Shown in pieces: positions 48,926 through 59,113 of a DNA stretch of 64,000 nt; the stretch's first letter is position 1; each line of letters begins with the position of its first letter. The notes beneath the pieces are model-generated. The model worked only from the letters and a program-made list of their open reading frames with translations, ran no database searches and was not told the origin of the DNA. The translations under genes and the position numbers were made by a program. This DNA comes from Paramecium tetraurelia (Eukaryota > Ciliophora > Oligohymenophorea > Peniculida > Parameciidae), in NCBI RefSeq assembly GCF_000165425.1, contig NW_001799122.1, forward strand, positions 381,454 through 445,453. Direction: 5' to 3'.

Positions 48926-49056
48926 TCTATTTTAGGCTCAATTTAAATTGAAATAAAAATTATTTTGATGTCTAATTCATAAGAGGATAAATAATTCTTC
49001 TTAAAGATAATAGAAAATATAGTCATTCTAAGTGTTGTTTATTATTAATTTTATAA

Positions 49057-49481
49057 ATGAATGCCCAAACAAAATCATCATTTAAAGAGCGTCACACATT
49101 AGAAGAAAGAATTAAGTTGTATTAGACCAAACAATTAGCTTACCCTTCGAAAATATTAATAATCTTAGAACAATTTATTGATTCCTCATCTACTTCCTAG
49201 TTGTAATAATAACATATAATTAAGAGATGCGCAGCTGATCCAGAGTAATTAATGGTAACTTTTGAGGGAGACATTAGTTTATTATTCAAAAAGAAAATTC
49301 CAAAAGCTTAGCACATTTCACTTTTCTTCTTTATCAACAACGTTCTCCCCTAAAAAGGTAAATAATGAGTTTTATGAAATAAGATTAAACTATGGGATAA
49401 TTGTAAAAAAAAATGTAAGATTAAGAGGACGGATTCTTATATATTCAAGTAAAGTCTTTGGAAACTCTAGGATCACTTTGA
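49057..49481 (+). CDS. ATG8: divergent ATG8/LC3/GABARAP-like ubiquitin-fold protein
   Basis: About 132 aa with one 26-nt intron at 49358-49383. Family blocks are in order: FKERHTLEERIKL (compare FEKRKAESERIR), YPSKILIILEQF (compare YPDRVPVIVEKA), a variable stretch, LFKKKIPKAQHISLFFFINN (compare LRAEDALFFFVNNV), then after the intron TMGQLQKKMQDQEDGFLYI (compare TMGQLYQEHHEEDFFLYI). It ends ETLGSL, so a C-terminal Gly would be exposed after removal of two residues by an Atg4-type protease. Unspliced reading hides this end. The likely role is autophagosome membrane conjugation. A Gln/Ser insertion replaces the usual loop. Confidence 0.88.
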
Positions 49482-49534
49482 GATGAACTTTTAAATTATA
49501 TTTTTAAACTAATAATAATAGAAAAACAAAAAAT

Positions 49535-50053
49535 TCAATAATCATCCTGATCAAAAGAGAGTATTGTTGGTTTATTGGTCTTCTTTACAATTTCATCTAT
49601 TTTTGACTTCTTTACTAAAGTAGGTTTCTACGTTTATGACAATTTAGCAAATTATTTTTTTAATTCTTCTTCTTTTTTCTCCCTTCCAGTTTCTTCTTCT
49701 TACTTTCCTATCACAGACTTAATGTTTTTTTCTTTTTGATCAATAATCTTTTATTTCTTGGATCCCACATATTCAGGCTTGAATTTGGTCATATTGAATT
49801 CAAGATTGCCATCATTTCCATTTCCATCAATAACCTGAGCATTTTCTACATCATAGTTATCCTCATCATCACTCTATTACACAATAAGTGGATCATTATT
49901 GTTATTTCTAACTTTCTTTTAAATTTTATCTTCTATCTTATAATCCTAAGCATCTATGTTGCTACCACCATTGACTCTCATCCTGAATTGCTCAATAAAC
50001 TTCACTTGAGGCTTTTCAAATTCTAAATCAATTCTTTGATTTTTCTTTCTCAT
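49535..50053 (-). CDS. KIAA1143/DUF4604-family protein
   Basis: Single exon, 172 aa, starting MRKKNQRIDLEFEKPQVKF. It shares the family layout: short N-terminal block ending FIEQFRMRVNGG, then acidic and Lys-rich low-complexity sequence, and a C-terminal ILSFDQDDY that matches the conserved LSFDxED end of KIAA1143/DUF4604 proteins. The function of this conserved eukaryotic family is not established. It is convergent with the ATG8-like gene (53 bp). Confidence 0.78.
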
Positions 50054-50199
50054 ATTATTTTTTAAAAAATATTTTAGTATTAAATATATTGTAATTATTA
50101 TCTTTTTCATAGGAAGTTATTCATTAAATCATATTTACAATTAATATAATATAAAGATGCAATAGATTACTTATTTTTCTCGTTATATAAAAAAAATAA

Positions 50200-51097
50200 T
50201 CATTTCTATGTGTCTATGAAAACATAGTTTTTATTTAATTTTTCTATATCTTTCTCCAACAAAGCCAATTCTTTTTCGCATTGCTCCTTTCTAATAGAGT
50301 AGATTCAATATTTACTTTCTTTTCAACCCAACAGTATCAATCATTCTGATATGAGTAATTGATTAATATTCCTTATTCACAGATTCCCATTTCCTCTTCA
50401 ATCCTAATTTTAAACGTTCTACTTCTTCAGGAGTCATCAAATATTTTTATTTGTCCCTCTCCTCTGCCTCATTCATGTGCATATTTCTTATGATTTCATA
50501 TTCATTATTGATGCTGCTTTAGATTTTAGTTAAATAATCTGGTACTTTTCCATAATCTTTTTTTTCAGTCCAAGCTTTCTCTTCTGTAATTTATTTGGGA
50601 GCTGAAAGAATATTTTCAACTGCATTTGTAACAATAAAATTCTTATTTGATTTGAGTCCATGAATTGGTTTTTCATCTTTTTTTGGAACTGCCGCCTTGC
50701 ATGATTGTGGATACTTGAATGATTAAACTATCCCTTAAAAATAGACTATTACTCTCAGGCAATTAATTGGATCCCATTGTTCCAGTATTCTTCAACCTAA
50801 ACATTGTAGAATCAGGCTTGTATGAACCTTGCTCTATATTATTAATTACCCTTAGGTTTTCCAAGAGAATGCGATTGTCCCTTGTGAGTGTGAGGCCCTT
50901 TTACCAAATCAAAATCTCCATTTATGTTGTTCACCTAAATATTAATGAATAGCAACTTTAGGTCGACTGGTTGTATGATTGTTGAAGGTGCTGGCTGTTG
51001 GTACCAAACCATTTGGATAAGCTGATCTATACATTGGTTCCTTAGGTGGAGGCACATACTCCTTGGGAATCAAATTATATATGCTTTCCTGTTACAT
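50200..51097 (-). CDS. ENKUR: enkurin, ciliary microtubule inner protein
   Basis: 269 aa after four introns (22, 22, 19 and 25 nt); human enkurin is 256 aa. The N-terminal MQQESIYNLIP matches the conserved enkurin start. The enkurin domain follows: KDYGKVPDYLTKIQSS, EERDKQKYLMTPEEVE, LKLGLKRKWESVNKEYQSI, then IDTVGLKRKKEQCEKELALL and EKDIEKLNKNYVFI to the end. Its C-terminus appears only when the last 25-nt intron is removed. Enkurin is an inner-junction protein of the ciliary doublet in protists and animals. The PxxP-like Pro stretch (EYVPPPKEP) near the start is also typical. Confidence 0.92.
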
Positions 51098-51884
51098 TTA
51101 TTTTATTTTAAATCTCTTTAATTTAATTTTCTACAATGCCTTATTTATCCAAATTTACGTATTTTCAAAAGAATTAAGAGGAAACCATGTTATGGATTTC
51201 TTAAATTATATAAGAATATTCAATATATGATGAACTTGATTTAAATGATAATCATTATTTCCAAAATATTTTTGGTAGGCTTTGGAAATATTATAAGCCA
51301 CTTAAATCAAAGTAAGTTTTTCTCTCCTATCTGATTTCCTTAAGTTTCTCCAAGAATACTTAAATTAAGCCTTCTACTTAGTTAAATATTGTAAAACTTA
51401 TGATTAAAACAATAAATCATATTAAGTACAAATAAGAGGAGATTGTTGATACAACAACTTACTTTTGGTATTTACTGCGGTGTTTTTAAATATAGTTTAT
51501 TTCTTACTATGAGTATTTGATAAAATAGAGGAATAGAGGGATTGAATTTTGAGGACAACTTTCCCCTAATAAAAAAGATATGGGGAAGTAAGATTTGGTA
51601 TTTTTGATAAGAAAAATTAAAATAAGATAAAAAGTGTTTGCAAGGGATGTAATTTATTTAGTTATAATAAAATTATATTTATATGGGTTCGTGCAATTAA
51701 TGCGTTTAAAGGCAAGAACCTTAGTAATAAGTAACCGTATAGTACAATACTGTGAATTTATAACAGCACAATCATTAAATGGCGATAAGAATTTAGACAG
51801 CATATCGAGCATATATTTGTCGATAGATATTTAAGTAAGTGTTTAAGTGTGAGGAGTAGATAAGAATTGGCGAAGAAAAGATCA
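51098..51884. other. 787-bp divergent intergenic region
   Basis: Lies between the starts of the enkurin and MORN genes. A plus-strand ORF at 51634-51834 has no protein-like features. Nothing else supported. Confidence 0.45.
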
Positions 51885-53023
51885 ATGAATCAAAAGAGAA
51901 GTAATTCAACTGATGACTGTTTAATCGATCATCGTACAAACTCCTATTCACCAAGAGTGAATCCTCATGATGGCCGTAATGTGTTGCCTATGATCGACTA
52001 AAATGCCAAAAGGAAGAGTCTTTCTCATTTTGGAAGGGAGCATAGTGCAAAATTATAGCCAAAGGAATCAGATTCTCTGGATGATGGCCAATCTGATTAA
52101 GTTGAGCAAACTCCATTATAATAGAGTTCGTCTCCTCCAAACAAATCTTTGCGGTCCTCATTGAACCAATCTAAGAAAATTCAATCGTTCAGATTTCGAT
52201 GTGTGTTGACTCATGAAATATTGGAACCTCGGGATAAGATTAAAATATAAACAAAAAATACAAGAATAAAGTTGGATGCTATCAAGTTAGTAGGAGGAAA
52301 CATTTATATTGGAGAATGGTTGGATTAGGTGCCAGATGGCAAAGGAAAATATACTTTCTCTGATTAATCCTTTTACTAAGGTGAATTCAGTAAGGGTTGT
52401 TTACATGGTCGAGGGGAGTTCAAGAGCAAGGAGGGCAATACATATAGAGGACAATGGCATAATAATAGAATGTAAGGCTAAGGGATTTACACATACAATA
52501 ATGGTTGTAAATACGAAGGTATTATTTGTTAGAGACTTTTAGGCAATTGGGAGAGAGATCTACCCAACGGAGAAGGAATGGAATGGTATGCCAATGGATC
52601 TGTCTATGTGGGGAGCTTTTAGAACGGAGAAAAACATGGACTAGGAAAAATCACTTTCATCACTGGTGAGGTCTATGAAGGAGAGTTTGAGTTTGATGAT
52701 TTTAATGGCAGAGGAGTTTATGTAATTTTGACAGTAGATTTATCTAGAGATGGCAAGATGGTAGAGTATATGATGGAAATTGGATTGATGGCAAAATGAA
52801 TGGAAAAGGTAGGTTGACTTGGCCTGATGGAAGATATTATGAGGGAGAATATATAAATGATAAAAAAAATGGTTTTGGAATATTTCTATTTGCTGATGGT
52901 CGTAAGTACATAGGGTTATGGAAACAAGGACTGTAACATGGAGAGGGTGAATTCTTTAAAGGTCTAGGGCAAGAATCTACCAAAGGCATTTGGAAACATG
53001 GAAAACTAGTTAAACTTCTATGA
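51885..53023 (+). CDS. MORN-repeat protein
   Basis: 362 aa, two introns (24 nt near 52520, 26 nt near 52720). A disordered, basic N-terminal region of about 110 residues is followed by about nine MORN repeats with the G.G.. and Y.G...NG.. pattern, e.g. [36 protein letters not shown] and [18 protein letters not shown]. It ends [14 protein letters not shown] proteins bind membranes and scaffold cortical or ciliary structures; no catalytic domain is fused here. Confidence 0.9.
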
Positions 53024-53422
53024 TCTTAACTGCTATAAATTTTTCTTCTTTTTTATTATATTGAGAATCTATTTTTGTATTAAATCACTTAAGAGTTGTT
53101 ACTCTCTTTAAATACATCCTTTATTTATGTTCATTTCAATAATCATAAGTTAAGTCGACTTTAGAATAATAGAATTTTTTTTATTCTAATTTATTTTGCT
53201 ATGTGATAAATGGTTGTTCTTTCCCAAAGCGTAACTAACATATGTCTATTATCAATTATGTATGGATAAAATATTGAGTATACAAATTTTACATATAAAG
53301 GCAGTTTTGATTAAACAAAAGAACAATGAAACCATGAAAGTTTATGTATATTATTATATTATCATGTTAATAATTTTCCCAAATTGATTTCATGAGTGTT
53401 CCAATTATTACCTAGTTTATTA
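53024..53422. other. 399-bp spacer between + genes
   Basis: AT-rich. No supported ORF or RNA gene. Confidence 0.45.
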
Positions 53423-54087
53423 ATGTAACCCTAAGACGAGACTTCTAACTTAGTTGTTCAAATTCAAGAGGAATGCAAAATTGAGATTGATTTCACATAA
53501 TAAAGAAGAGAGCATTACAATGTATTATCAAAGCGAGAAAAAGATTAAGCAGTATAAATGCTTGGACCTAATCCTTTGTATGATGATTTTAAGAGGGTAA
53601 GCTAGGCAGTTGGAACTACCATAAAAAACCTTAAAAGATGGAAACGTTGTGGTACGGAGAGAAAAAAAGGTTGCGGTCGTAAAAAGCTTAATCCTCATGC
53701 TGAGAAGTAATTGATTGAATGGGTTATACAGAGAGTTCACTCAACAGGCCGAAAGATCTCCAGACAGGAATTAAGATGCAAGGCTCTATAATTATTCAAA
53801 AATCAACATTTTTGTGCATCCAAGGGATATCTGGATAAATTTGTTAAATCCTACTAATTAAAACAAAGGATGAACGAGTAATATATAATATATATAAGGA
53901 TAGGATCTTAAAAAGCATTGGAAAATTAAACACTAAGAACTTCTCTAAAAATCTATAATAAAATGACATCAAAATTGAGGAAGAACCACAAGCAGATACA
54001 GTTAAAAAAGAAGAAGAAGATGATATCAAAATAGAAAATCTTAGTTTACAACCCAATAAAAGTTGCTCAGCATTTTAAACCTAATGA
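53423..54087 (+). CDS. CENP-B-type HTH DNA-binding protein without transposase domain
   Basis: 212 aa with one 26-nt intron (about 53880-53905). A first HTH-like unit (KREKDQAVQMLG ... VGTTIKNLKRWKRCG) is followed by a CENP-B/HTH_Tnp_Tc5-like unit: RKKLNPHAEKQLIEWVI, GRKISRQELRCKALQLF and CASKGYLDKFVKSYQL. This paired HTH layout is found in CENP-B and in pogo/Tigger-type transposases. No DDE catalytic domain follows; instead there is an acidic Lys/Glu tail (KIEEEPQADTVKKEEED). It is probably a host DNA-binding protein derived from a transposase; a remnant is less likely, since frame and intron are clean. Confidence 0.8.
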
Positions 54088-54406
54088 ATTTGTTTTATAT
54101 ATTGTTATATATCTCATTATTGTTTCTTTAAAGAAAAAAAAATTGTATTATTTTTTACTTTAATTTAAGCCTTGAATTTTCTTTTATAAAATGTCAATCA
54201 ATAATTAAAATATTTACTAGCAATGTAATTGGTTGAGATCAAATTCACAATCTGAAATCCATTTTAGAGATTGGATCAGCTTTAAATAATTTACTAGCTT
54301 TGGGCTAATATGATAAATAGATTGGGCAAATAAAACTAAAATTTTGATGTAATCTAAATAGTCAATATTATGAGTTTATAATATTATTATTAATATTTTG
54401 ATTAGA
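54088..54406. other. 319-bp spacer between convergent genes
   Basis: AT-rich; no feature seen. Confidence 0.45.
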
Positions 54407-56309
54407 TCAATCAGTAACAGTGGCAAAAGTCTTATAAATTTGAATATCAGTCAAATTACGACTGTGCCTTGCAACACTCTATCTTTTTAATTTGTCAGCT
54501 AATTTAACTTTTTCACTCTCTTTTTTGATCTATTCAACTTATTATTTGAGATTGAGAACCATTTTAGGTGATGCAGCAGGTTTAATTTAAACAGGAACTT
54601 ATTATTTAGAAATTCTTTCTGTTTGTGCCTCATATTAACTTAATTCTTATGCCTTAGATTGATTGAGCTCTATGATTAAGAAATCACTTTTAACAAAGCC
54701 TGTGTAATTCACACCTCCAAAGATATATAATTTATCATCAATGGCAGCAGCAGAATGACTACATCTTCCCAAAGTAGAGTACCCTCTAACATCTACTTAG
54801 GTCCATGAAAAATTTCTGATTTCTAAGATATGCAAATCATTCAAAAATCCTTAAACGTTGATATCATCATTTTTGCCACCATAAATGACAATTTATTTTG
54901 ATTAATCTACGTATGTCATTGAATGTTAACATCTGCTAATTGGAGCACTACCTTTTGATTGAACTTCCTCAATGAACAAAGGTCTTCTTCTAACATCTAT
55001 CCTAATGAGTTTGTCTAAGTAATGTCCATTAGAGTTTAGTCCTCCAAAGATGTAAATGCCTTGGTTTTCAAAACTTATATCAGGATCATGTCTATAAAGA
55101 TCAATAGATTTATGTTCTAAAGCAGAACAAGATTTATGGAATGCGATTCCATCTTAAAATACTGGAGCATTAATTTCTACGTTTTACCATCTCTATGTTA
55201 CAATATCATAAGCAATGAAATCATTCAAATAATGACCTTTCGAATCTATGCCTCCTTAAACTAATAGATATCTCCCAACAACTTCAGCTATGTGTGCCTT
55301 CCTTGGAGAAACAATACCAGCATGTTGTACAACCTTCACATCATAATTTACTAAATTAATATGAGTGACTTCATTGGTTACTTCACACTGAATCCTATCT
55401 TCCTTTAGAGGCGAGTATTAAATACCACCAAAAATGATTAGCTAACTTTTATAGACATTGGCAGTATGGTATGATTTACATAATACTAACTATTTTAATT
55501 TTATCGTCGTCCATTTATAGAATTCTAAGATAACATAACTCTATTATTATACATTTATCGAATGTTGCTTAACAGAGATCACTAATATGGCCAGCTCCTG
55601 ATCCTCCATAAAGATATAGTTTCTCATTATAATTTACCATAGCACTACTCTCTCTAGATGAAGGATTCCAACTATTACTTTAATTGCTGTAAATATAAAC
55701 AACAATTTTCTTGACTTCATTAATTAATCTAGATTTTGTAAGTTCAATTTATTATTTAATTAATTCTGTTTCCTAACGAACAAGTTCTTAACTACACCCC
55801 ATTTGCAACTATCTTCTAATCTATTGCTAACGGAATTAGTCTTTGGTTGAGATAGATGGGTATGATTTGATTCCCTAAGTTTCAAGATGTATTTTTTGGT
55901 ATTCTTTATTTATTCCATCCAATTGCAACTTTAATTAGAGTTCATTTTATTTCTTTATTCGATAATAGGCATCTCTGTTATGCAACAATTCCATTTTCTT
56001 GGAACTATTTTTTTTTTCAATTGGACTTGCTGCAAATAAAGCCCTACTAAAATTATTCCACATTATTTTCGATTAATGAAGGGATCTTTATAACTCATCT
56101 ATGGCATCTTAATTAAGCTGTTTGAATGAAATAAAGTGAGAATTGTCACCCTCTGGATGCTATTGGAGTAATTCTTACCCAGCTTCCTAAACAATTTATT
56201 AAAAGGATTCGAGAGGAAGAGGACTCATAATAGCCTTTTTCTATTTGTACTTTTCCAGAATATCAACAATATTAAGAGAATTTCTAGGAGATGATTCCAA
56301 ACTACTCAT
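54407..56309 (-). CDS. coiled-coil plus Kelch-repeat protein
   Basis: About 624 aa. The first 230 residues are helical and Gln-rich (LNIVDILEKYKQKKAIM ... ETELIKQQIELTKSRLINEV). They precede about six Kelch repeats with Gly-Gly doublets, e.g. KLYLYGGSGAGHISDL and HSAAAIDDKLYIFGGVNY, forming a beta-propeller. The polar tail ends DIQIYKTFATVTD. A 28-nt intron lies near 55530. It starts 15 bp after the stop of another Kelch gene, in the same reading frame. Confidence 0.85.
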
Positions 56310-56324
56310 TTTTTATAAATAATA

Positions 56325-57677
56325 TCATTTTTTCTTCTCCTACTATTATTGTCCAACATTAAGATCTCTTAGCACAACTACTTGATTAGTAGCTCTGTTA
56401 TATTCCCACCCTCCAAATATCAATATGTGTGGACCAATCGAAGTTGCAGTATGACCATATCTATTTCTCGGAGCATTCCCCTCATACTTGGCCTTCTCCC
56501 AACACATTTTCTCAGTGTTCAACACAATCAAGTAATCGATGTCTGGAGGAGTAGCAAAATTATTTTCACTAACAATATATAAATAGAGAACCTTCTGGCT
56601 CCTGAATTCAAGGACCATCCCCCAAATACCACAATATCAGCACCACTGACATTAGCAGAGTGTCCATATCTAGGAGCAGGAGGAGTTCCACTTACTCTTA
56701 GCCTACTCCATGCAAAGTGTTCAGTATCGAGAATTCTGATGTCATTCAAGTAGCAGCCTCTTAGATGGGATCCATGTCTCGGATTGGCTGTCTTAGGTAA
56801 TGTCTTAAGAGTTTTATCTTCCTAATAGTAGAAACCTCCTTAAATGATTAAATTGGCTCCCACCTATATGGCTGTGTGTCCTTAACGAGGAGTGGGAGAA
56901 GGACCTGTACAGGGTGGTTGAGACCAAGCCATTACTTCTAAGTCTAGGACATAAAGATCATTAAAATAATCAATTCCATTCCAACCCCCAAATATTATCA
57001 TTTTTGTAGAGGCATACTATGATTAGTTCGGTTATTATAAATACCAAAGTAGCAGAATGAGCAAATCTAGCACTTGGAGAACCAGATCCTTCAGGTCCTT
57101 AATACCAAGTTAATGTTAATGGATCAAGAGCATGTAAGTCTCTAAAGACGCATTTTTCTCCCTTTCCTCCAAATATAATAATTCTTTGTCCTGCCAAAAC
57201 TGCAGAATGAGCATATCTGGGAGCAGGTGGAGTACCTTAAACTTTGGCTTTAAACCATCTATTTGCATTCACATCCATCTAATATGTGTCATTCAAATAT
57301 TTATATCCCTCATCCTTATTGGCATAATAATGTCCTCCAAACAATATAATAGAAGCTCCACTCAATGTTGCTGAATGACCACCTCTAGCACAAGGAGGAA
57401 CTCCCTCTATCAACGGTTCTGCCCATTGCCACTTTCTTTAATCAAACGGTTGATATTTAAAGCCTACTTAATCGAATATATTACTTTATTAGTCATCCTA
57501 TTGTTCCTCTGGCTGGTACTCTTAATACTCTTCTTGCTGTTACATATCTTACTCTTCATCATCATAATATTATTATCCTTCCATGTCACCATCTTAACCA
57601 TCCCCTTAATCTTAATCTTCATCATATTGTTCTATATTATTTCCTGAGTATTACGAGTCTCTATCTTCAGAATACAT
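56325..57677 (-). CDS. Kelch-repeat protein with acidic Gln-rich N-terminus
   Basis: 433 aa, two introns (28 nt near 57020, 23 nt near 56580). An Asp/Glu/Gln-rich N-terminus of about 75 residues is followed by six Kelch repeats: [97 protein letters not shown] and [19 protein letters not shown]. Each has the GG doublet and aromatic spacing of a propeller blade. The paralogue that follows directly suggests tandem duplication or one split gene. The partner is unknown. Confidence 0.87.
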
Positions 57678-57711
57678 TATTAAATTTGAATTATTATATA
57701 ATATATTGATC

Positions 57712-59060
57712 TCACAAAAATAATTCTTCTTCTCTTTTTATCAAATTGCTTGTAAGATCAATCAGATTAAGAACCTTATTTACATTGTCTCCCCACTCTT
57801 ATAAAACATCATTTTCGTTCTTTTTTAACTAGTAATCAACTATACCCTAGATCCTATCGATTTTACATTTCAATAACTAGTTTAAATTTCATTCTCATAC
57901 TTTCTAATCCATCATCAAACAAATTTCTTCTTCTAACTCTTAAGTGCTAATTTCTATTAATTCTGTTATTCTATTTAAATAAATCGAATCATAATAAATC
58001 TAAAATATTCTCAAATTGTGATGAATCAATTATCTCCTAAAATCTATAAGTAATTTGAATAATGCTATACCAACAAATCTTTGCTAATTGTTTTCAATGT
58101 TCTCATCAAATATCTCAACAGCCTGAACATTGTGACTTTAAGGGGAAGTGCTAATCAATTCTGTACCCAAAAAGGCTTAAATTAATTAATTCATATTGGG
58201 CAATGCTTCAAGAGCATACTTATAGGTGGAAACAATGGATTGCAATTGTTTTTACTAAAATATCTATTGATCTGAAATACCTTCTCCTCAGAGTATTAAC
58301 TCAAAATAGTATACATGGCATAATTTTCTAAGATTGTATTGTAATCAATTCTAAAATTGAAATCCACTTTGGTTGCTTCCAATTATCTATTTTTATGCAA
58401 TGACTCAAGTATTTTTGAATAGGCATGAGCAGTCTCTTTGTAATTATTTTCATGTCTATAATAGATAACTAGGAATGAGTAATAGATAATCTTAAGATCT
58501 GCAATATTATCATCTTCGATATTTTTGGGTTCAATCTTTTTGGAGATGATGAACAGTCTAACATAATCTAATTTCTTGATCATGATTTTCATTTGATAGA
58601 GGATGAATTCCAATTTTTCTCTTTTATCCATAGATCCATAGGTTTCAACCTAGACTTCCTATAATATTTTGGCTGCATCAGCAATTTGATTGTCATCCTC
58701 TTTGTATTGAGTGAGCATCAAGACGCATCGAGCATATTCTACTTCTAAGTAGATCTTCTTTTCGCACACTTTCATGATGGCATCAATCATCTCCAATTTC
58801 TAATTAATTGGGAGTGTCTTTAATTCAATCATAGCCATTTAAACAAGTTCAATTTGTGCTTTTTTTGGTTGTCCTCTCTTCTTACTGAGAGCCACTATCA
58901 ATTCATTGAATTTTGAGTATTATTTAGTATCAAAGCAGAGTTTGGCAATTTACTTGGTAACCTTCAGTGTTTCGACGAGATTGTTGGCCAATCGAGCTGT
59001 CTTTTCTTTGTTGAGAAGATCTTCTATTTGCTTGTCGAATTCATTCTCTTCAATGATCAT
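57712..59060 (-). CDS. PSMD12: 26S proteasome lid subunit Rpn5 (PSMD12)
   Basis: 432 aa with introns of 26 and 24 nt; human PSMD12 is 456 aa. Diagnostic blocks: [53 protein letters not shown] (compare [20 protein letters not shown]), RLFIISKKI (compare RTQIISKKI) and a C-terminal PCI domain (QLIHHNLRIFQIYYDSIYL, then RITELIEISTQELEEEI). It is part of the non-ATPase lid that supports Rpn11 deubiquitination. The first ATG in the working frame is 59060; an ATG at 59149 (MAEDGLFAF) would need a 44-nt intron and would overlap the divergent channel gene. Only 34 bp separate its stop from the Kelch start. Confidence 0.93.
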
Positions 59061-59113
59061 TTGGATTTTAAATTTAATTTATTCAATACCAATCTGAATG
59101 AATTATTTTAATA

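Noticed and set aside
49736-50026. Hydrophobic + strand ORF
   Set aside because: It is antisense to the KIAA1143-like gene, whose frame is complete and matches a family.
51634-51834. + strand ORF in the enkurin-MORN spacer
   Set aside because: No conserved motif, no coding-like codon pattern.
57375-57647. Leu/Ile-rich + strand ORF resembling a membrane protein
   Set aside because: It is antisense to the acidic Gln-rich N-terminus of the Kelch gene.
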